DNA from: Biostraticola tofi
Lineage (GTDB): Bacteria > Pseudomonadota > Gammaproteobacteria > Enterobacterales > Enterobacteriaceae
Assembly (NCBI RefSeq): GCF_004343195.1
Contig: NZ_SMCR01000008.1
Span: 35,353-99,352 of the forward strand
DNA: 64,000 bases
Direction: 5' to 3'
Both the position numbers and the translations under genes were made by a program. Positions within the stretch are counted from its first letter, which is position 1. Each line of letters begins with the position of its first letter. Below the pieces are notes generated by a model. The model had not been told where the DNA came from and did not search any database. It saw only the letters and a program-made list of their open reading frames with translations. Of this stretch, positions 43,912 through 52,764 are shown in pieces.

Positions 43912-44916
43912 TTAAATACTGTCTCCAGGCAGTATTTGAAAGCCAACATCAGTTTTAGCACCCGGCACCGGCAAGCCACGAAGGCGCGCCAGCAGCCGCT
44001 CGGCGCTGATACGGCCCATTTCTTCGCGCGGGGTTAGTACGCTGGCAAGCCTGGGATGCATGACCTGCGCAATATCATGCCCGTGAAAACCTGCCACCGC
44101 CATATCCTGTGGGATACGCAGCCCCTGGCGCTGGCATTCAAAGATGGCGCCGATTGCCAGGTCATCATTGGTGCAGACAATGCCGTTAATCGCGGGATAT
44201 TCCTGCTGGGCGCGTCGGGTCAGTTCGGCGCCGGTGGAATAAGAGGATGACTCGGCAACCATCATACTGTGGGCGATAAGGCCGTTATCGCGCATCGCCT
44301 GCTGGTAACCCTGCTGCTTGATCAGAGTCCGTTCATCCAGCCGAGCGCCGAAATAGACCACATGGGGATGCCCGCGGTCGATAATCGCCTGGGTCATCTG
44401 CCTGGCCGCTGCGTAATTATCAAAACCAACCGCCATATCCAGGCAGGGGGAGACACTGTCCATGATCTCAACCACCGGAATGCCGGCCACTTCAATCATC
44501 TTCAAGGTGCGGGGAGTGTGGCTGCGTTCAGCCAGGATCAGGCCATCGATATTGTATGAGAGCAACGAGGTCAGACGCAGTTCTTCAGTCTGCTGCTGAT
44601 AACCATAATGAGCCAGCATGGTCTGATAGCCGTTGGCGTCAGTCACCTGTTCAATGCCGCGCAGTACTTCGGCAAACACCTGATTGGTCAGTGAAGGCAG
44701 TAGCACGCCGATGGCGCGGCTGGTCGCATTGGACAGGATATCGGGAGCACGGTTAGGAATGTATCCCAGATCGTCGAGCGCAACGGCGATTTTCTGCTGC
44801 AGGGCTTCCGAGACCAGTGCCGGATTACGTAAATAACGACTGACCGTCATTTTGGTGACGCCCACCCTGTCGGCTACATCCTGCAGCCCCGGTCTTTTCT
44901 TCTTTATTATTGACAT
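43912..44916 (-). CDS. gntR: GntR, LacI-family repressor of gluconate genes
   Basis: A 334-residue LacI-family repressor. The helix-turn-helix LQDVADRVGVTKMTVSRYLRNP is followed by the hinge and a periplasmic-binding-like domain; it matches E. coli GntR (331 residues) closely. The ATG at 44916 gives the start MSIIKKKRPGLQD; in-frame codons further upstream (to 45051) have no family match. It precedes gntT on the same strand, with the operator between them, and yhhW lies upstream of it. Confidence 0.96.
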   Translation of the reverse strand: MSIIKKKRPGLQDVADRVGVTKMTVSRYLRNPALVSEALQQKIAVALDDLGYIPNRAPDILSNATSRAIGVLLPSLTNQVFAEVLRGIEQVTDANGYQTMLAHYGYQQQTEELRLTSLLSYNIDGLILAERSHTPRTLKMIEVAGIPVVEIMDSVSPCLDMAVGFDNYAAARQMTQAIIDRGHPHVVYFGARLDERTLIKQQGYQQAMRDNGLIAHSMMVAESSSYSTGAELTRRAQQEYPAINGIVCTNDDLAIGAIFECQRQGLRIPQDMAVAGFHGHDIAQVMHPRLASVLTPREEMGRISAERLLARLRGLPVPGAKTDVGFQILPGDSI

Positions 44917-45078
44917 GTTAACCCCGTCCGGTAATGGCCGGAGTTTAGCAAAAAAACTGCCGCCGGGGGTGTTTTTCCAGCGGCGGTGGGTGATGATAGC
45001 CTGATGATGCCAAAGGGGGCCTATCTCCAGTGACGTCAAGGCAATAAGCATGCGGCCACAAGCATGCGGCCCCGGCCC

Positions 45079-45774
45079 TCACACCGGCGGCAGATCGAAC
45101 AGCAATACCTCACTGTCTGCGGTGGCCTGCAGGGTGACCGCAGGCTCATCCCATATTGCCAGAGCATCACTGGTCGATGCCAGCTGGCCATTAACCTTGA
45201 CTTCGCCGCGCACCACCTGGATCCATAGGCGACGGCCAGGCGCTGGTTGATAACCCTCTTCCTGACCTGCCGACATGGCCCAGCGGGACAGCGTCATATC
45301 CTGAAAGACTTTGAGCGAACCTTCTCTGGCGTCCGGCGACAGCACCAGTTGCCGTCCCTGCAGCACATCGAAACGGCGCTGTTCGTAACGCGGCGCCAGT
45401 CCGGTCTGCTGCGGGATAATCCAGATCTGATAGAGATGCAGCTCGCTGTCATCACGGCCATTGTATTCGGAGTGGCGTACGCCGGTGCCGGCGCTCATGA
45501 TTTGGAACTCACCGGCCTGGATCTGTTCTTTGTTGCCCATGCTGTCCTGATGTTCGACCGTTCCGGACAGCACGTATGTCAGTATTTCCATATCTTTATG
45601 GGGATGGGTACCAAAACCTTTTCCTGCAGCAATGCGGTCTTCATTGATGACCCGCAGGGCGGAAAACCCCATAAAGTCAGCATCATAATAATCAGCAAAC
45701 GAAAAAGTGTGCCAGCTATCCAGCCAACCATGGTTGGCGTGACCACGGTCTTTGGCAGAGCGTAGATAAATCAT
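45079..45774 (-). CDS. yhhW: YhhW, pirin-family cupin (quercetin 2,3-dioxygenase type)
   Basis: A 231-residue bicupin, the same length as E. coli YhhW, which has quercetin 2,3-dioxygenase activity in vitro. The metal-binding motif is FGTHPHKDMEILTYVLSG with the later HSEYNG histidine and the acidic EFQIMSAGTG. The ATG at 45774 lies after GAGGAGA; a TTG two codons earlier is not needed. Adjacent to gntR, as in E. coli. The natural substrate is unknown. Confidence 0.95.
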   Translation of the reverse strand: MIYLRSAKDRGHANHGWLDSWHTFSFADYYDADFMGFSALRVINEDRIAAGKGFGTHPHKDMEILTYVLSGTVEHQDSMGNKEQIQAGEFQIMSAGTGVRHSEYNGRDDSELHLYQIWIIPQQTGLAPRYEQRRFDVLQGRQLVLSPDAREGSLKVFQDMTLSRWAMSAGQEEGYQPAPGRRLWIQVVRGEVKVNGQLASTSDALAIWDEPAVTLQATADSEVLLFDLPPV

Positions 45775-45990
45775 GTTCAAGTCTCCTCAACGTTTTTTCT
45801 AGTCTAGCTCTGGGCCAGGAATAAGATAGCGTAAAAAACTCACCCCACGATTCAAATTATTCGAATGAGTTGTCAGCCGTAAATAGACCCGACTATCGGT
45901 GATTTGCCGATCTCGGCGTTATGGCAAAAGGGGGATCTAACTAGACAGAACGGACTATAATCAGGTTTTCGACCCGGCAAGGAAAAAAAA

Positions 45991-46851
45991 ATGTTTGAAG
46001 GATTTTCACAGCAAAAAGTCACTCTTTCCAATGCTGTCTTGAATGTCCGCCATGGCGGTAATGGCCCGCCAGTATTGTTGCTACACGGGCATCCGCGCAC
46101 CCATGCTACCTGGTCGAAAGTAGCCCCGATACTTGCTAAATCCTTTACGGTAATTTGTCCAGATCTTCGTGGGTTCGGTCAGTCTTCTAAACCCCAGGAT
46201 TTGCCTGATCACGCGAATTCATCCAAAAGAGCGAAGGCAAAAGATTGCATAGAGCTGATGCTTTATTTTGGCTTTGAACGTTTTGCATTGGTCGGGCACG
46301 ACAGGGGAAGTTATACGGCTTACCGCGCAGCTTTGGATTATCCTGACAGAATTTCACAATTAGCGGTGCTTGATTGCGTTCCAATTCTTGAAGCGCTTGA
46401 ACGATGTGATGAACGGTTCGCCCGACAGTGGTACCACTGGTTTTTCTTCGCTCAAGCAGAAAAACCAGAGCGAGCCATTCTGGCAGATCCCGATGCCTGG
46501 TACGGAGAACGGCCCGATAACATGGGCGATGAAGAGTATGAAGATTATCGGCGAGCCATACATTCACCTGAAACGGTCCATACAATGCTGGAAGATTATC
46601 GTGCTGGATTATCCATAGATAGGCTGCATGAGGAAGAAGACCGCAGGAACAATCGCAAAATAGCGTGCCCGGTGTTGTGCTTGTGGTCTGAACAGGATGA
46701 TTTAGCTGAGTTGTACGCTGATATCCCCGCCATCTGGAAAAACTGGGCTCATGACCTGCGTAGCGGAACCCTAAACAGTGGTCATCATATGGCAGAGCAA
46801 GCCCCTGAAGCACTCGCTGCCAAATTGAGCTTGTTCCTGAGTCGCCCCTGA
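45991..46851 (+). CDS. Alpha/beta hydrolase of the haloacetate (fluoroacetate) dehalogenase group
   Basis: A 286-residue alpha/beta hydrolase with an aspartate nucleophile in VGHDRGSYT (Asp104), the catalytic aspartate in LAVLDCVP (Asp128) and histidine in NSGHHMAE (His265). The halide-site pattern of fluoroacetate dehalogenase is kept: His149-Trp150 in WYHWFFF and Tyr203 in EDYRAG. Of the two arginines that bind the substrate carboxylate in the characterised enzyme, Arg105 is present but the second is replaced by Tyr108, so the substrate may differ. The start follows AAGGA. It occupies the place of yhhX between yhhW and ryhB, is on the opposite strand, and looks less GC-rich than its neighbours, suggesting acquisition. 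An epoxide or haloalkane substrate is possible. Confidence 0.82.
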   Translation: MFEGFSQQKVTLSNAVLNVRHGGNGPPVLLLHGHPRTHATWSKVAPILAKSFTVICPDLRGFGQSSKPQDLPDHANSSKRAKAKDCIELMLYFGFERFALVGHDRGSYTAYRAALDYPDRISQLAVLDCVPILEALERCDERFARQWYHWFFFAQAEKPERAILADPDAWYGERPDNMGDEEYEDYRRAIHSPETVHTMLEDYRAGLSIDRLHEEEDRRNNRKIACPVLCLWSEQDDLAELYADIPAIWKNWAHDLRSGTLNSGHHMAEQAPEALAAKLSLFLSRP

Positions 46852-46884
46852 AAACTCAAAAAACCTTTCTACGATCCTCACAGC

Positions 46885-46990
46885 AAAAAAAAAGCCAGCA
46901 CCCAAGCTGGCTGAAATAATACTGGAAGCAATGTGAGCAATGTCGTGCCTTCACGCCAAGAATCTCCCGAGAAAGCCCTCAGCGGAACGC
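46885..46990 (-). ncRNA. ryhB: RyhB, iron-responsive small regulatory RNA
   Basis: On the minus strand the region 46924-46948 reads as the conserved RyhB core, including GCACGACATTGCTCACATTG, which pairs with target mRNAs such as sodB and sdh. It is followed by CCAGTATTA and the terminator hairpin GCCAGC/GCTGGC (46894-46899 with 46906-46911) with a nine-base U-run, as in E. coli RyhB. The predicted start is at 46990, giving about 106 nucleotides against about 90 in E. coli; the extra length is in the 5' stem region. RyhB works with Hfq to shut down iron-using proteins when Fur is inactive. In E. coli ryhB lies close to yhhW on the same strand as gntR, as here. Confidence 0.95.
46894..46911 (-). 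terminator. Intrinsic terminator of ryhB
   Basis: The stem GCCAGC/GCTGGC, extended by an outer A-T pair, has a six-base loop and is followed on the minus strand by nine T residues (46885-46893). It would also end any transcript coming from yigL. Confidence 0.95.
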
Positions 46991-46995
46991 AAGGC

Positions 46996-47026
46996 AATAA
47001 TAATCATTATCATTCGCACTTGTAAA
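46996..47026 (-). promoter_or_regulatory. ryhB promoter with Fur box
   Basis: On the minus strand a -35 element TTTACA (47021-47026) and a -10 element TATTAT (46997-47002) are 18 bases apart. They overlap the AT-rich Fur box AATGATAATGATTATTATT (46996-47014), which matches the GATAAT-type hexamer repeats of Fur sites. Fur with iron should block the promoter. The yigL stop codon (47034-47036) is only 7 bases upstream of the -35. Confidence 0.92.
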
Positions 47027-47033
47027 GCACTTT

Positions 47034-47840
47034 TTATTCGCCGCCTAGATACATCTGCCGCAGGAAGCGCGGAACTGACTGCTGTTCATTAGTGCCGATG
47101 ACTTCAAGCTCTGGCAATAAGTCTTTCAGACGCTGATGCGAATTGCTCATCAGGCAGCCCTTGCCGGCCATGGCCAGCATCTCTTTGTCGTTCATGCCGT
47201 CGCCGAAGGAAATGCATTCGGCCAGGGTAAAGCCCAGCAGTTTAGCCACCTGATCCAGCGCATGTCCCTTTGATACGCCGCCGGCCATCACTTCGAGGCA
47301 CACCGGCAGCGAGAAACTGACGTTAACCCGATCGCCCCAGCGTGCGTTCAGGGCCGCTTCCAATTCAAGCAGTCGCTGGTGATTATCGCTGGTAAAGTAG
47401 ACCTTGCAGATGCCGTCGGTTTCTAGCAGCCCGGGCTGGTAAATCTGGTAATGGAATTTTGATTCGCGGAAAAAATCTTGTTGATCAAGACGATCGCGAT
47501 TCATATACCAGTCGTCGTTCCGATAGACGTTGGTCAGGATCTGCGGATCTTGATGCACCAGACCAAACAAATCGGCGGCGATATCTTCATCCAGGTTATG
47601 GGAAAAAATAAGATCGCCCTGGGCATTATGGACGCGGGCGCCGTTGGAGGTGATCATATAGGCGCTAATACCCAGATTATCGCGAATTTGGGAAACGTCG
47701 ATGTGGTGTCGGCCGGTCGCAAACACAAAATGGACGTTGCGCGCGGTCAGCAGACGCAGGGTTTCCTTGGTATAAGGCGTAAGAGTATGGTCCGGCGCAA
47801 GCAGGGTGCCATCAAGATCGGAAGCGACAACTGAATACAT
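47034..47840 (-). CDS. yigL: YigL, HAD-family (Cof-type) sugar phosphatase
   Basis: A 268-residue HAD phosphatase with motif I VASDLDGTLLAPDHT, motif II MITSNGARV, the lysine in GVSKGHALD and motif IV SFGDGMNDKEML. In E. coli YigL dephosphorylates accumulated glucose 6-phosphate analogues during sugar-phosphate stress and is positively regulated by the sRNA SgrS, which stabilises a processed pldB-yigL mRNA. The pldB-yigL order is kept here, with 45 bases between. Directly downstream, on the same strand and without a terminator, lies ryhB. Confidence 0.96.
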   Translation of the reverse strand: MYSVVASDLDGTLLAPDHTLTPYTKETLRLLTARNVHFVFATGRHHIDVSQIRDNLGISAYMITSNGARVHNAQGDLIFSHNLDEDIAADLFGLVHQDPQILTNVYRNDDWYMNRDRLDQQDFFRESKFHYQIYQPGLLETDGICKVYFTSDNHQRLLELEAALNARWGDRVNVSFSLPVCLEVMAGGVSKGHALDQVAKLLGFTLAECISFGDGMNDKEMLAMAGKGCLMSNSHQRLKDLLPELEVIGTNEQQSVPRFLRQMYLGGE

Positions 47841-47885
47841 AATACTTATTAAACCTCTGACGTTGAGCGACGACGTTAGACGCCG

Positions 47886-48887
47886 TCAGCATGAGTGATA
47901 CCGCGCGAAAAAGTCGGTGATCATGTTCAATGCATCGGCACGCAGGCTGTCTTTTTCAAACAAAATTTCATGCCGCGCGCCTGGCAGGCAGACCGGCTGA
48001 TTGCCTTCACAAGGATGACCCGCCGCGGCCATGGCGCGACAAAATGCCCCATGGCTGCGGTTATCGACCACTTTGTCCTCGCCAGCTTGCAGTAGCATGA
48101 CAGGTGTTGTGAGCGTAGCCGCATTATCCATAACGCCCTGGCTGGCAATCAGTCCTTCACGTACCCAATGATAGGTCGGGCCACCGACTCTGAGTGTCGG
48201 CTCATCGGCGTACAGGCGTAGACTGCGTTGATAACGCTGCCGGCTATGGGTCAGTAGGTTGGCCCTGAACGGACTGGGATGCCAGGCACCGGTGCCGACA
48301 GCGTAAGTATCGCGCAGCCTGGGGCGCCCTTCAGCCCATTCAAGCACCCGCCAAGCCAGCCAGGATGGCATCGGCAGCCGGATGCCGAACATCGGCGCGC
48401 ACAGCACCGCCGCATCGCAGCAATCGGGTTCGCGGGCCAGAAACAGCGCCAGGATAGCGCCGCCCATTGAGTGCGCCAGCGCAAAACGGCATCGGTAACG
48501 GTCCCGCGGAACGTAGCGCTGCCAGAACAGCGAAAAATCCCGGACATAATCGTCAAAATGCTGCACGTGGCCCCGATGGCTGTCTTCCAGCAACCGGCCG
48601 GACCGCCCCTGGCCCCGGTGATCCATAATCAGCACGTCATAGCCGCAATGATAGAGGTCATAGGCGACCTCCTGGTATTTAACGTAACTTTCAATCCGCC
48701 CGGTACTGATGACCACCACTTTGTCATGGGCAGGTGAACAGAGCCGGACAAAGCCGATCGGCAACCCATTGACGCCGATGAATTCGCCTTCTTCCCGCTG
48801 ACGCCAGAAGTCCAGTAAAGGGCCGGTAGCAAAGGCGGAGAATTGCTGTTCCCGCTTTTGCCAGCTTTGTCTGAATACTGATAACAC
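47886..48887 (-). CDS. pldB: PldB, lysophospholipase L2
   Basis: A 333-residue alpha/beta hydrolase that cleaves lysophospholipids. The nucleophile elbow is ALAHSMGGAILALFL, the oxyanion region lies in VVVISTGRIESYVKYQE, and the final histidine is in LPGARHEILFEKDS. The GTG at 48887 is chosen because AGGAG lies 8 bases upstream and the length then fits E. coli PldB (340); in-frame codons up to 49019 have no family match. It precedes yigL and is divergent from rhtB. Confidence 0.93.
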   Translation of the reverse strand: MLSVFRQSWQKREQQFSAFATGPLLDFWRQREEGEFIGVNGLPIGFVRLCSPAHDKVVVISTGRIESYVKYQEVAYDLYHCGYDVLIMDHRGQGRSGRLLEDSHRGHVQHFDDYVRDFSLFWQRYVPRDRYRCRFALAHSMGGAILALFLAREPDCCDAAVLCAPMFGIRLPMPSWLAWRVLEWAEGRPRLRDTYAVGTGAWHPSPFRANLLTHSRQRYQRSLRLYADEPTLRVGGPTYHWVREGLIASQGVMDNAATLTTPVMLLQAGEDKVVDNRSHGAFCRAMAAAGHPCEGNQPVCLPGARHEILFEKDSLRADALNMITDFFARYHSC

Positions 48888-49045
48888 CTGTGCTGCTCCT
48901 GACGTCTTACGGGGGTGAACCACGGGCCGGACACCGGGAAAATTCGCCGGCAGATAGGAATGATGAGGTACCGCGCTCAGTTGTGGCGCATATCCTGACT
49001 TAGGAGTATTGTGACACAAAAAGCGCTTTTCAGGGAGTACAATTA

Positions 49046-49660
49046 ATGACCTGGCACTGGTGGCTGGCCTACTTTGTCACAACGACCATATTGAGCATTT
49101 CCCCCGGTTCTGGGGCTATCAACACCATGAGCACCGGTATCAGCTATGGCGCAAGAGGCGCCGTGGCGTCGATTGCCGGCCTGCAGGTCGGCCTGGCGAG
49201 TCATATCATGTTGGTCGGCATCGGGCTCGGTACGCTGTTTACCCAGTCGGTACTGGCGTTTGAAATCCTGAAATGGCTCGGCGTGGCCTATCTTATCTGG
49301 CTGGGTATCCAGCAATGGCGCTCCGGATCCGGGCTGGTGCTGAACGCGCAAGCAGGCGGCGTATCGCGGCGCAGGCTGTTTAAGCGCGCGATACTGGTTA
49401 ACCTGACCAATCCCAAAAGCATCGTGTTCCTGGCCGCGCTGTTTCCGCAGTTCATCATTGCCGGCGAGCCCCAGGTCATTCAGTACCTGGTGCTGGGCAT
49501 CACCACGCTGGTGGTTGATCTGGTGGTAATGATTGGCTATGCCAACTTGGCGACCCATGTCTCAAAATGGCTGAAGGGGCCGCGCCAGATGAAGCTGCTG
49601 AACCGTATTTTTGGCTCATTGTTCATTATGGTTAGCGCGCTGCTGGCCACCGCCAAATAG
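49046..49660 (+). CDS. rhtB: RhtB, homoserine/homoserine lactone exporter
   Basis: A 204-residue LysE/RhtB-family exporter with five to six membrane helices. The family signature [29 protein letters not shown] is split across the first loop, and [19 protein letters not shown] is the conserved second signature. It aligns end to end with E. coli RhtB (206 residues), closer than to RhtC. In E. coli rhtC lies between rhtB and recQ; here rhtB meets recQ directly, 5 bases apart and convergent. Confidence 0.94.
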   Translation: MTWHWWLAYFVTTTILSISPGSGAINTMSTGISYGARGAVASIAGLQVGLASHIMLVGIGLGTLFTQSVLAFEILKWLGVAYLIWLGIQQWRSGSGLVLNAQAGGVSRRRLFKRAILVNLTNPKSIVFLAALFPQFIIAGEPQVIQYLVLGITTLVVDLVVMIGYANLATHVSKWLKGPRQMKLLNRIFGSLFIMVSALLATAK

Positions 49661-49665
49661 GATGT

Positions 49666-51504
49666 TCAGCGCACCGGCAGGATGTCGTCATCCACCAGGT
49701 GTTCGCGAATAACCGACAGAAAAGGCATACCGAAGCGGTCCAGCTTCCGATTACCCACGCCATTGACCCGCAGCATGTCATTGGCGGTGACCGGGAGCTG
49801 CTCAGCCATCTCCAGTAACGTTGCATCGTTGAAGACCACATAAGGTGGTACGTTCGCTTCATCAGCCAGGGATTTACGCAATTTTCGCAGCTTGGCAAAC
49901 AAATGGCGATCATAGTTACCCACGTGCGCTTTGGGCGCCGCACGGGCTTTCAGGTTGGTCACGCGCGGTTCCGCCAGCAGCAGCGGCACTTCGCCGCGCA
50001 GCACCGGCCGCGCTGATTCAGTCAGCTGCAAGGCGGAATGCTGGGTAATATTCTGGTTGACCAGCCCCAGATGAATCAGCTGGCGTAGTACGCTTATCCA
50101 GTGTTCGTTCGAGCGCTCCCGGCCAATACCGTATACCGGCAGTTTATCATGGCCGTTTTCGCGGATTCGCTGGCTGTTGGCGCCACGCAGCACCTCGACG
50201 ATATAGGCCATGCCGAAGCGCTGGCCGACGCGATAAACGCAGGACAGGGCTTTGCGCGCCTCTTCGAGCCCGTCATAGCGCTTGGGGGGATCCAGGCAGA
50301 TATCGCAGTTGCCGCAGGGTTGCTGGCGTCCTTCACCGAAATAGTTCAGCAACACCAGCCGGCGGCAGGTCTGGGCTTCGGCAAACGCCCCCATGGCGTT
50401 CAGTTTATGGCGTTCTATATCCTGCTGCTCGCCCGGCGGTTTCTCTTCAAGACAGCGGCGCAGCCAGGCCATATCGGCCGGATCGTAAAACAGCACCGCT
50501 TCGGCCGGCAGGCCGTCCCGACCGGCGCGGCCGGTTTCTTGGTAGTAGGACTCAATGGTGCGTGGTATATCGAAATGCAGCACAAACCGCACATTGGGTT
50601 TGTTGATGCCCATGCCGAAGGCCACCGTCGCCACCACCACCTGCAGGTCATCGCGCTGGAAGGCTTCCTGCACCTGGGCGCGTACGCCGTTCTCAAGCCC
50701 GGCATGATAGGCGCCTACGCTTACGCCGCGGCTCTGCAGCCGGGCGCTGATATCTTCCACTTTGGCGCGGCTGTTGCAGTAAATAATGCCGCTTTTGCCA
50801 CGCTGGCTTTGAACAAAATGCCAAAGCTGATCGAACGGCTTGTATTTTTCCACCAGGGTATAGCGAATATTGGGCCGATCGAAACTGCTTACCTGAATCA
50901 GCGGATCATGGAGATCCAGCAACCGGACGATGTCTTCGCGGGTCGCGTTGTCGGCGGTCGCGGTCAGGGCGATAAAGGGCAGGCCGGGGAAGTGGCGCTT
51001 GATGTGGCCAAGCGTACGGTATTCAGGCCTGAAGTCGTGTCCCCACTGGGAAATACAGTGAGCCTCATCGACCGCAATCATCGCCGGACGCCACTGCTGG
51101 AGCTGTTCCAGCATGTTATCCATCATCAGCCGTTCTGGCGCGATATACAGCATCCTGATGCTGCCGTCGCGGCAGCCGGCCATGATGTCATGCTGCTGCT
51201 CACGGGTCTGGGTCGAATTCAGGCATGCGGCGGCAACGCCGTTGGCCAGGAGCTGGTCGACCTGATCTTTCATCAGCGAGATAAGCGGAGAAACCACCAG
51301 CGTCAGTCCGTCCATCACCAGCGCTGGAATCTGGTAGCAGAGAGACTTTCCGCCGCCGGTAGGCATGACCACCAGGCAGTCGCGACCGCTGATGACCGTG
51401 TTAATGATTGCTTGCTGACCCGGCCGGAACTGCTGATAGCCGAAGGTGTCCTGCAGCACTTGCTGAGCCTGCGTTTCCTGCTCTGTTACCGCCGCCGTTG
51501 ACAC
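49666..51504 (-). CDS. recQ: RecQ, ATP-dependent DNA helicase
   Basis: A 612-residue 3'-5' helicase acting in the RecF recombination pathway. Walker A is [14 protein letters not shown], the DEAH box is [14 protein letters not shown], and motif VI is [14 protein letters not shown]. The zinc-binding cysteines of the RQC domain ([12 protein letters not shown], then CGNCDIC) and the C-terminal HRDC domain ([11 protein letters not shown] to [11 protein letters not shown]) are intact. The start is the GTG at 51504 with GGGG a few bases upstream. Confidence 0.97.
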   Translation of the reverse strand: MSTAAVTEQETQAQQVLQDTFGYQQFRPGQQAIINTVISGRDCLVVMPTGGGKSLCYQIPALVMDGLTLVVSPLISLMKDQVDQLLANGVAAACLNSTQTREQQHDIMAGCRDGSIRMLYIAPERLMMDNMLEQLQQWRPAMIAVDEAHCISQWGHDFRPEYRTLGHIKRHFPGLPFIALTATADNATREDIVRLLDLHDPLIQVSSFDRPNIRYTLVEKYKPFDQLWHFVQSQRGKSGIIYCNSRAKVEDISARLQSRGVSVGAYHAGLENGVRAQVQEAFQRDDLQVVVATVAFGMGINKPNVRFVLHFDIPRTIESYYQETGRAGRDGLPAEAVLFYDPADMAWLRRCLEEKPPGEQQDIERHKLNAMGAFAEAQTCRRLVLLNYFGEGRQQPCGNCDICLDPPKRYDGLEEARKALSCVYRVGQRFGMAYIVEVLRGANSQRIRENGHDKLPVYGIGRERSNEHWISVLRQLIHLGLVNQNITQHSALQLTESARPVLRGEVPLLLAEPRVTNLKARAAPKAHVGNYDRHLFAKLRKLRKSLADEANVPPYVVFNDATLLEMAEQLPVTANDMLRVNGVGNRKLDRFGMPFLSVIREHLVDDDILPVR

Positions 51505-51564
51505 ATCATCCCCAATTTGGTTTATGCCGGCGCCTGCTTTCCGGCACCGGTAATAGTTAACACC

Positions 51565-52434
51565 TTACATCATGTCGTTGAGCATAAAGCCGACACCGAC
51601 ACGGGTCTGGCGGTGATCATAATCGATAAGTGACTCGCCGTAGCCGCTGAACACCTGGGTGTAGAACCGCACATGCTTGGAAACCGGATAACTCCAGCCC
51701 AGTTCGGCGCCGCCGTAGCCGCTGTTCCAATTATAGCGACCTTCAACGCTGAACACGCTCTCGCCCCAGGTATAGCCTACCTTCAGCCGATTATGGCCCA
51801 TGTAGCGGGTGATATCCTCATTGTTGTCGCCGCTGCCCAGCTTGAGCCAGGGTTTGACTTCCACCTGCCAGTTGCCATTCTGCGCCATCAGTCGGGTGTA
51901 AGCACGGTTCCAGCTGCGTGATGTCGGATCGGAGCGTCCGTTGGATTGATGGTTCAGGCCCACTTCCACATCGCGCAGGGTCCAGCCGGCAAAATTATAA
52001 TCTGTCGCCCAGCCGAGGAATACCTGTGGTTCATAGTTTGTTTCACGAAACGGTGAAGATTCGCCTTTATTAGACATCTGCCACCAGGAGCGCTGAGTAT
52101 AAGAAGCCCCCAGCACCGAGTTCTCCCCCGCGATACCGCGCCATAGCGGAAAACCAAGACTCAGTTGGAAAGCCACCTCATCTTTCTTGGCATTCTCGGC
52201 CCAGTCATATGACCGGATGGCCTCTTTATTGATATCGCTGGTATAGGTATAAAGCAGGTAATTGCTTTCATACGGATAGAGCGTGAATGGATTGTCATGC
52301 TCCTGAAGCAGGTTCGCTATGATACTGCCTTTTATCGCGGGTGCATCGTGAATTTTTTCAATCGTTGCTTCCTGCGCATGCACTAATACCGTTGATCCGA
52401 TGAAGAGCGCTACAGCCCCGCCAAGTGTACGCAT
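51565..52434 (-). CDS. pldA: PldA, outer-membrane phospholipase A (OMPLA)
   Basis: A 289-residue outer-membrane enzyme, the same length as E. coli PldA. A signal peptide (MRTLGGAVALFIGSTVLVHA) precedes a 12-strand barrel ending in an aromatic-rich strand. The catalytic histidine, serine and asparagine lie in GLNHQSNGRSDPTSRSWNRAY. It hydrolyses misplaced phospholipids in the outer leaflet and is active as a calcium-dependent dimer. The ATG at 52434 follows GGAG. It is downstream of nothing on its strand and divergent from rarD. Confidence 0.96.
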   Translation of the reverse strand: MRTLGGAVALFIGSTVLVHAQEATIEKIHDAPAIKGSIIANLLQEHDNPFTLYPYESNYLLYTYTSDINKEAIRSYDWAENAKKDEVAFQLSLGFPLWRGIAGENSVLGASYTQRSWWQMSNKGESSPFRETNYEPQVFLGWATDYNFAGWTLRDVEVGLNHQSNGRSDPTSRSWNRAYTRLMAQNGNWQVEVKPWLKLGSGDNNEDITRYMGHNRLKVGYTWGESVFSVEGRYNWNSGYGGAELGWSYPVSKHVRFYTQVFSGYGESLIDYDHRQTRVGVGFMLNDMM

Positions 52435-52764
52435 AAATTTATCTCCGAAAGCGCGCAACCCATGAACACATATATGCAAAGCGAATCATTTTACACACTA
52501 TCGGTGTTTTTATTTAAAAAAATACTCATTACCCGCACGCTTGGCTAACGGAGGCAGGGCTGGAAAGTTACCGTTTACAAGCATAATATCAACATATTGT
52601 TAACCACGGTGCGCCGACTGCGGGCACCACTGGGATCCTTTATGTCGTCAACGCCTCTTACACCGCAGGACGCCCGGCGTCTTATCGGCTGAGGATGCTT
52701 ATCGCCGCCGATTACCTTATACTCTCGCGCCTGTTTGCGCACAACCAACCGGTCATGGAATACG
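52435..52764. other. Divergent intergenic region pldA-rarD
   Basis: The 330 bases contain no gene I can support. E. coli has yigI in this interval; no trace of it is seen. The segment near pldA is AT-rich (around 52480-52530) and likely carries the promoters. No operator was recognised. Confidence 0.6.

Noticed and set aside
45052..45078. Short repeat AAGCATGCGGCC, two copies near 45046-45069
   Set aside because: Only two 12-base copies next to the yhhW stop; too little to call an element.
46996..47014. Fur box as a leftover of a deleted iron gene in a convergent gap
   Set aside because: Reading the minus strand showed the complete ryhB sRNA gene behind it, which explains the site.
50101..51501. 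466-codon open frame on the + strand
   Set aside because: It lies fully antisense to recQ, which has all helicase motifs; the opposite frame is a by-product of GC-rich codon use.
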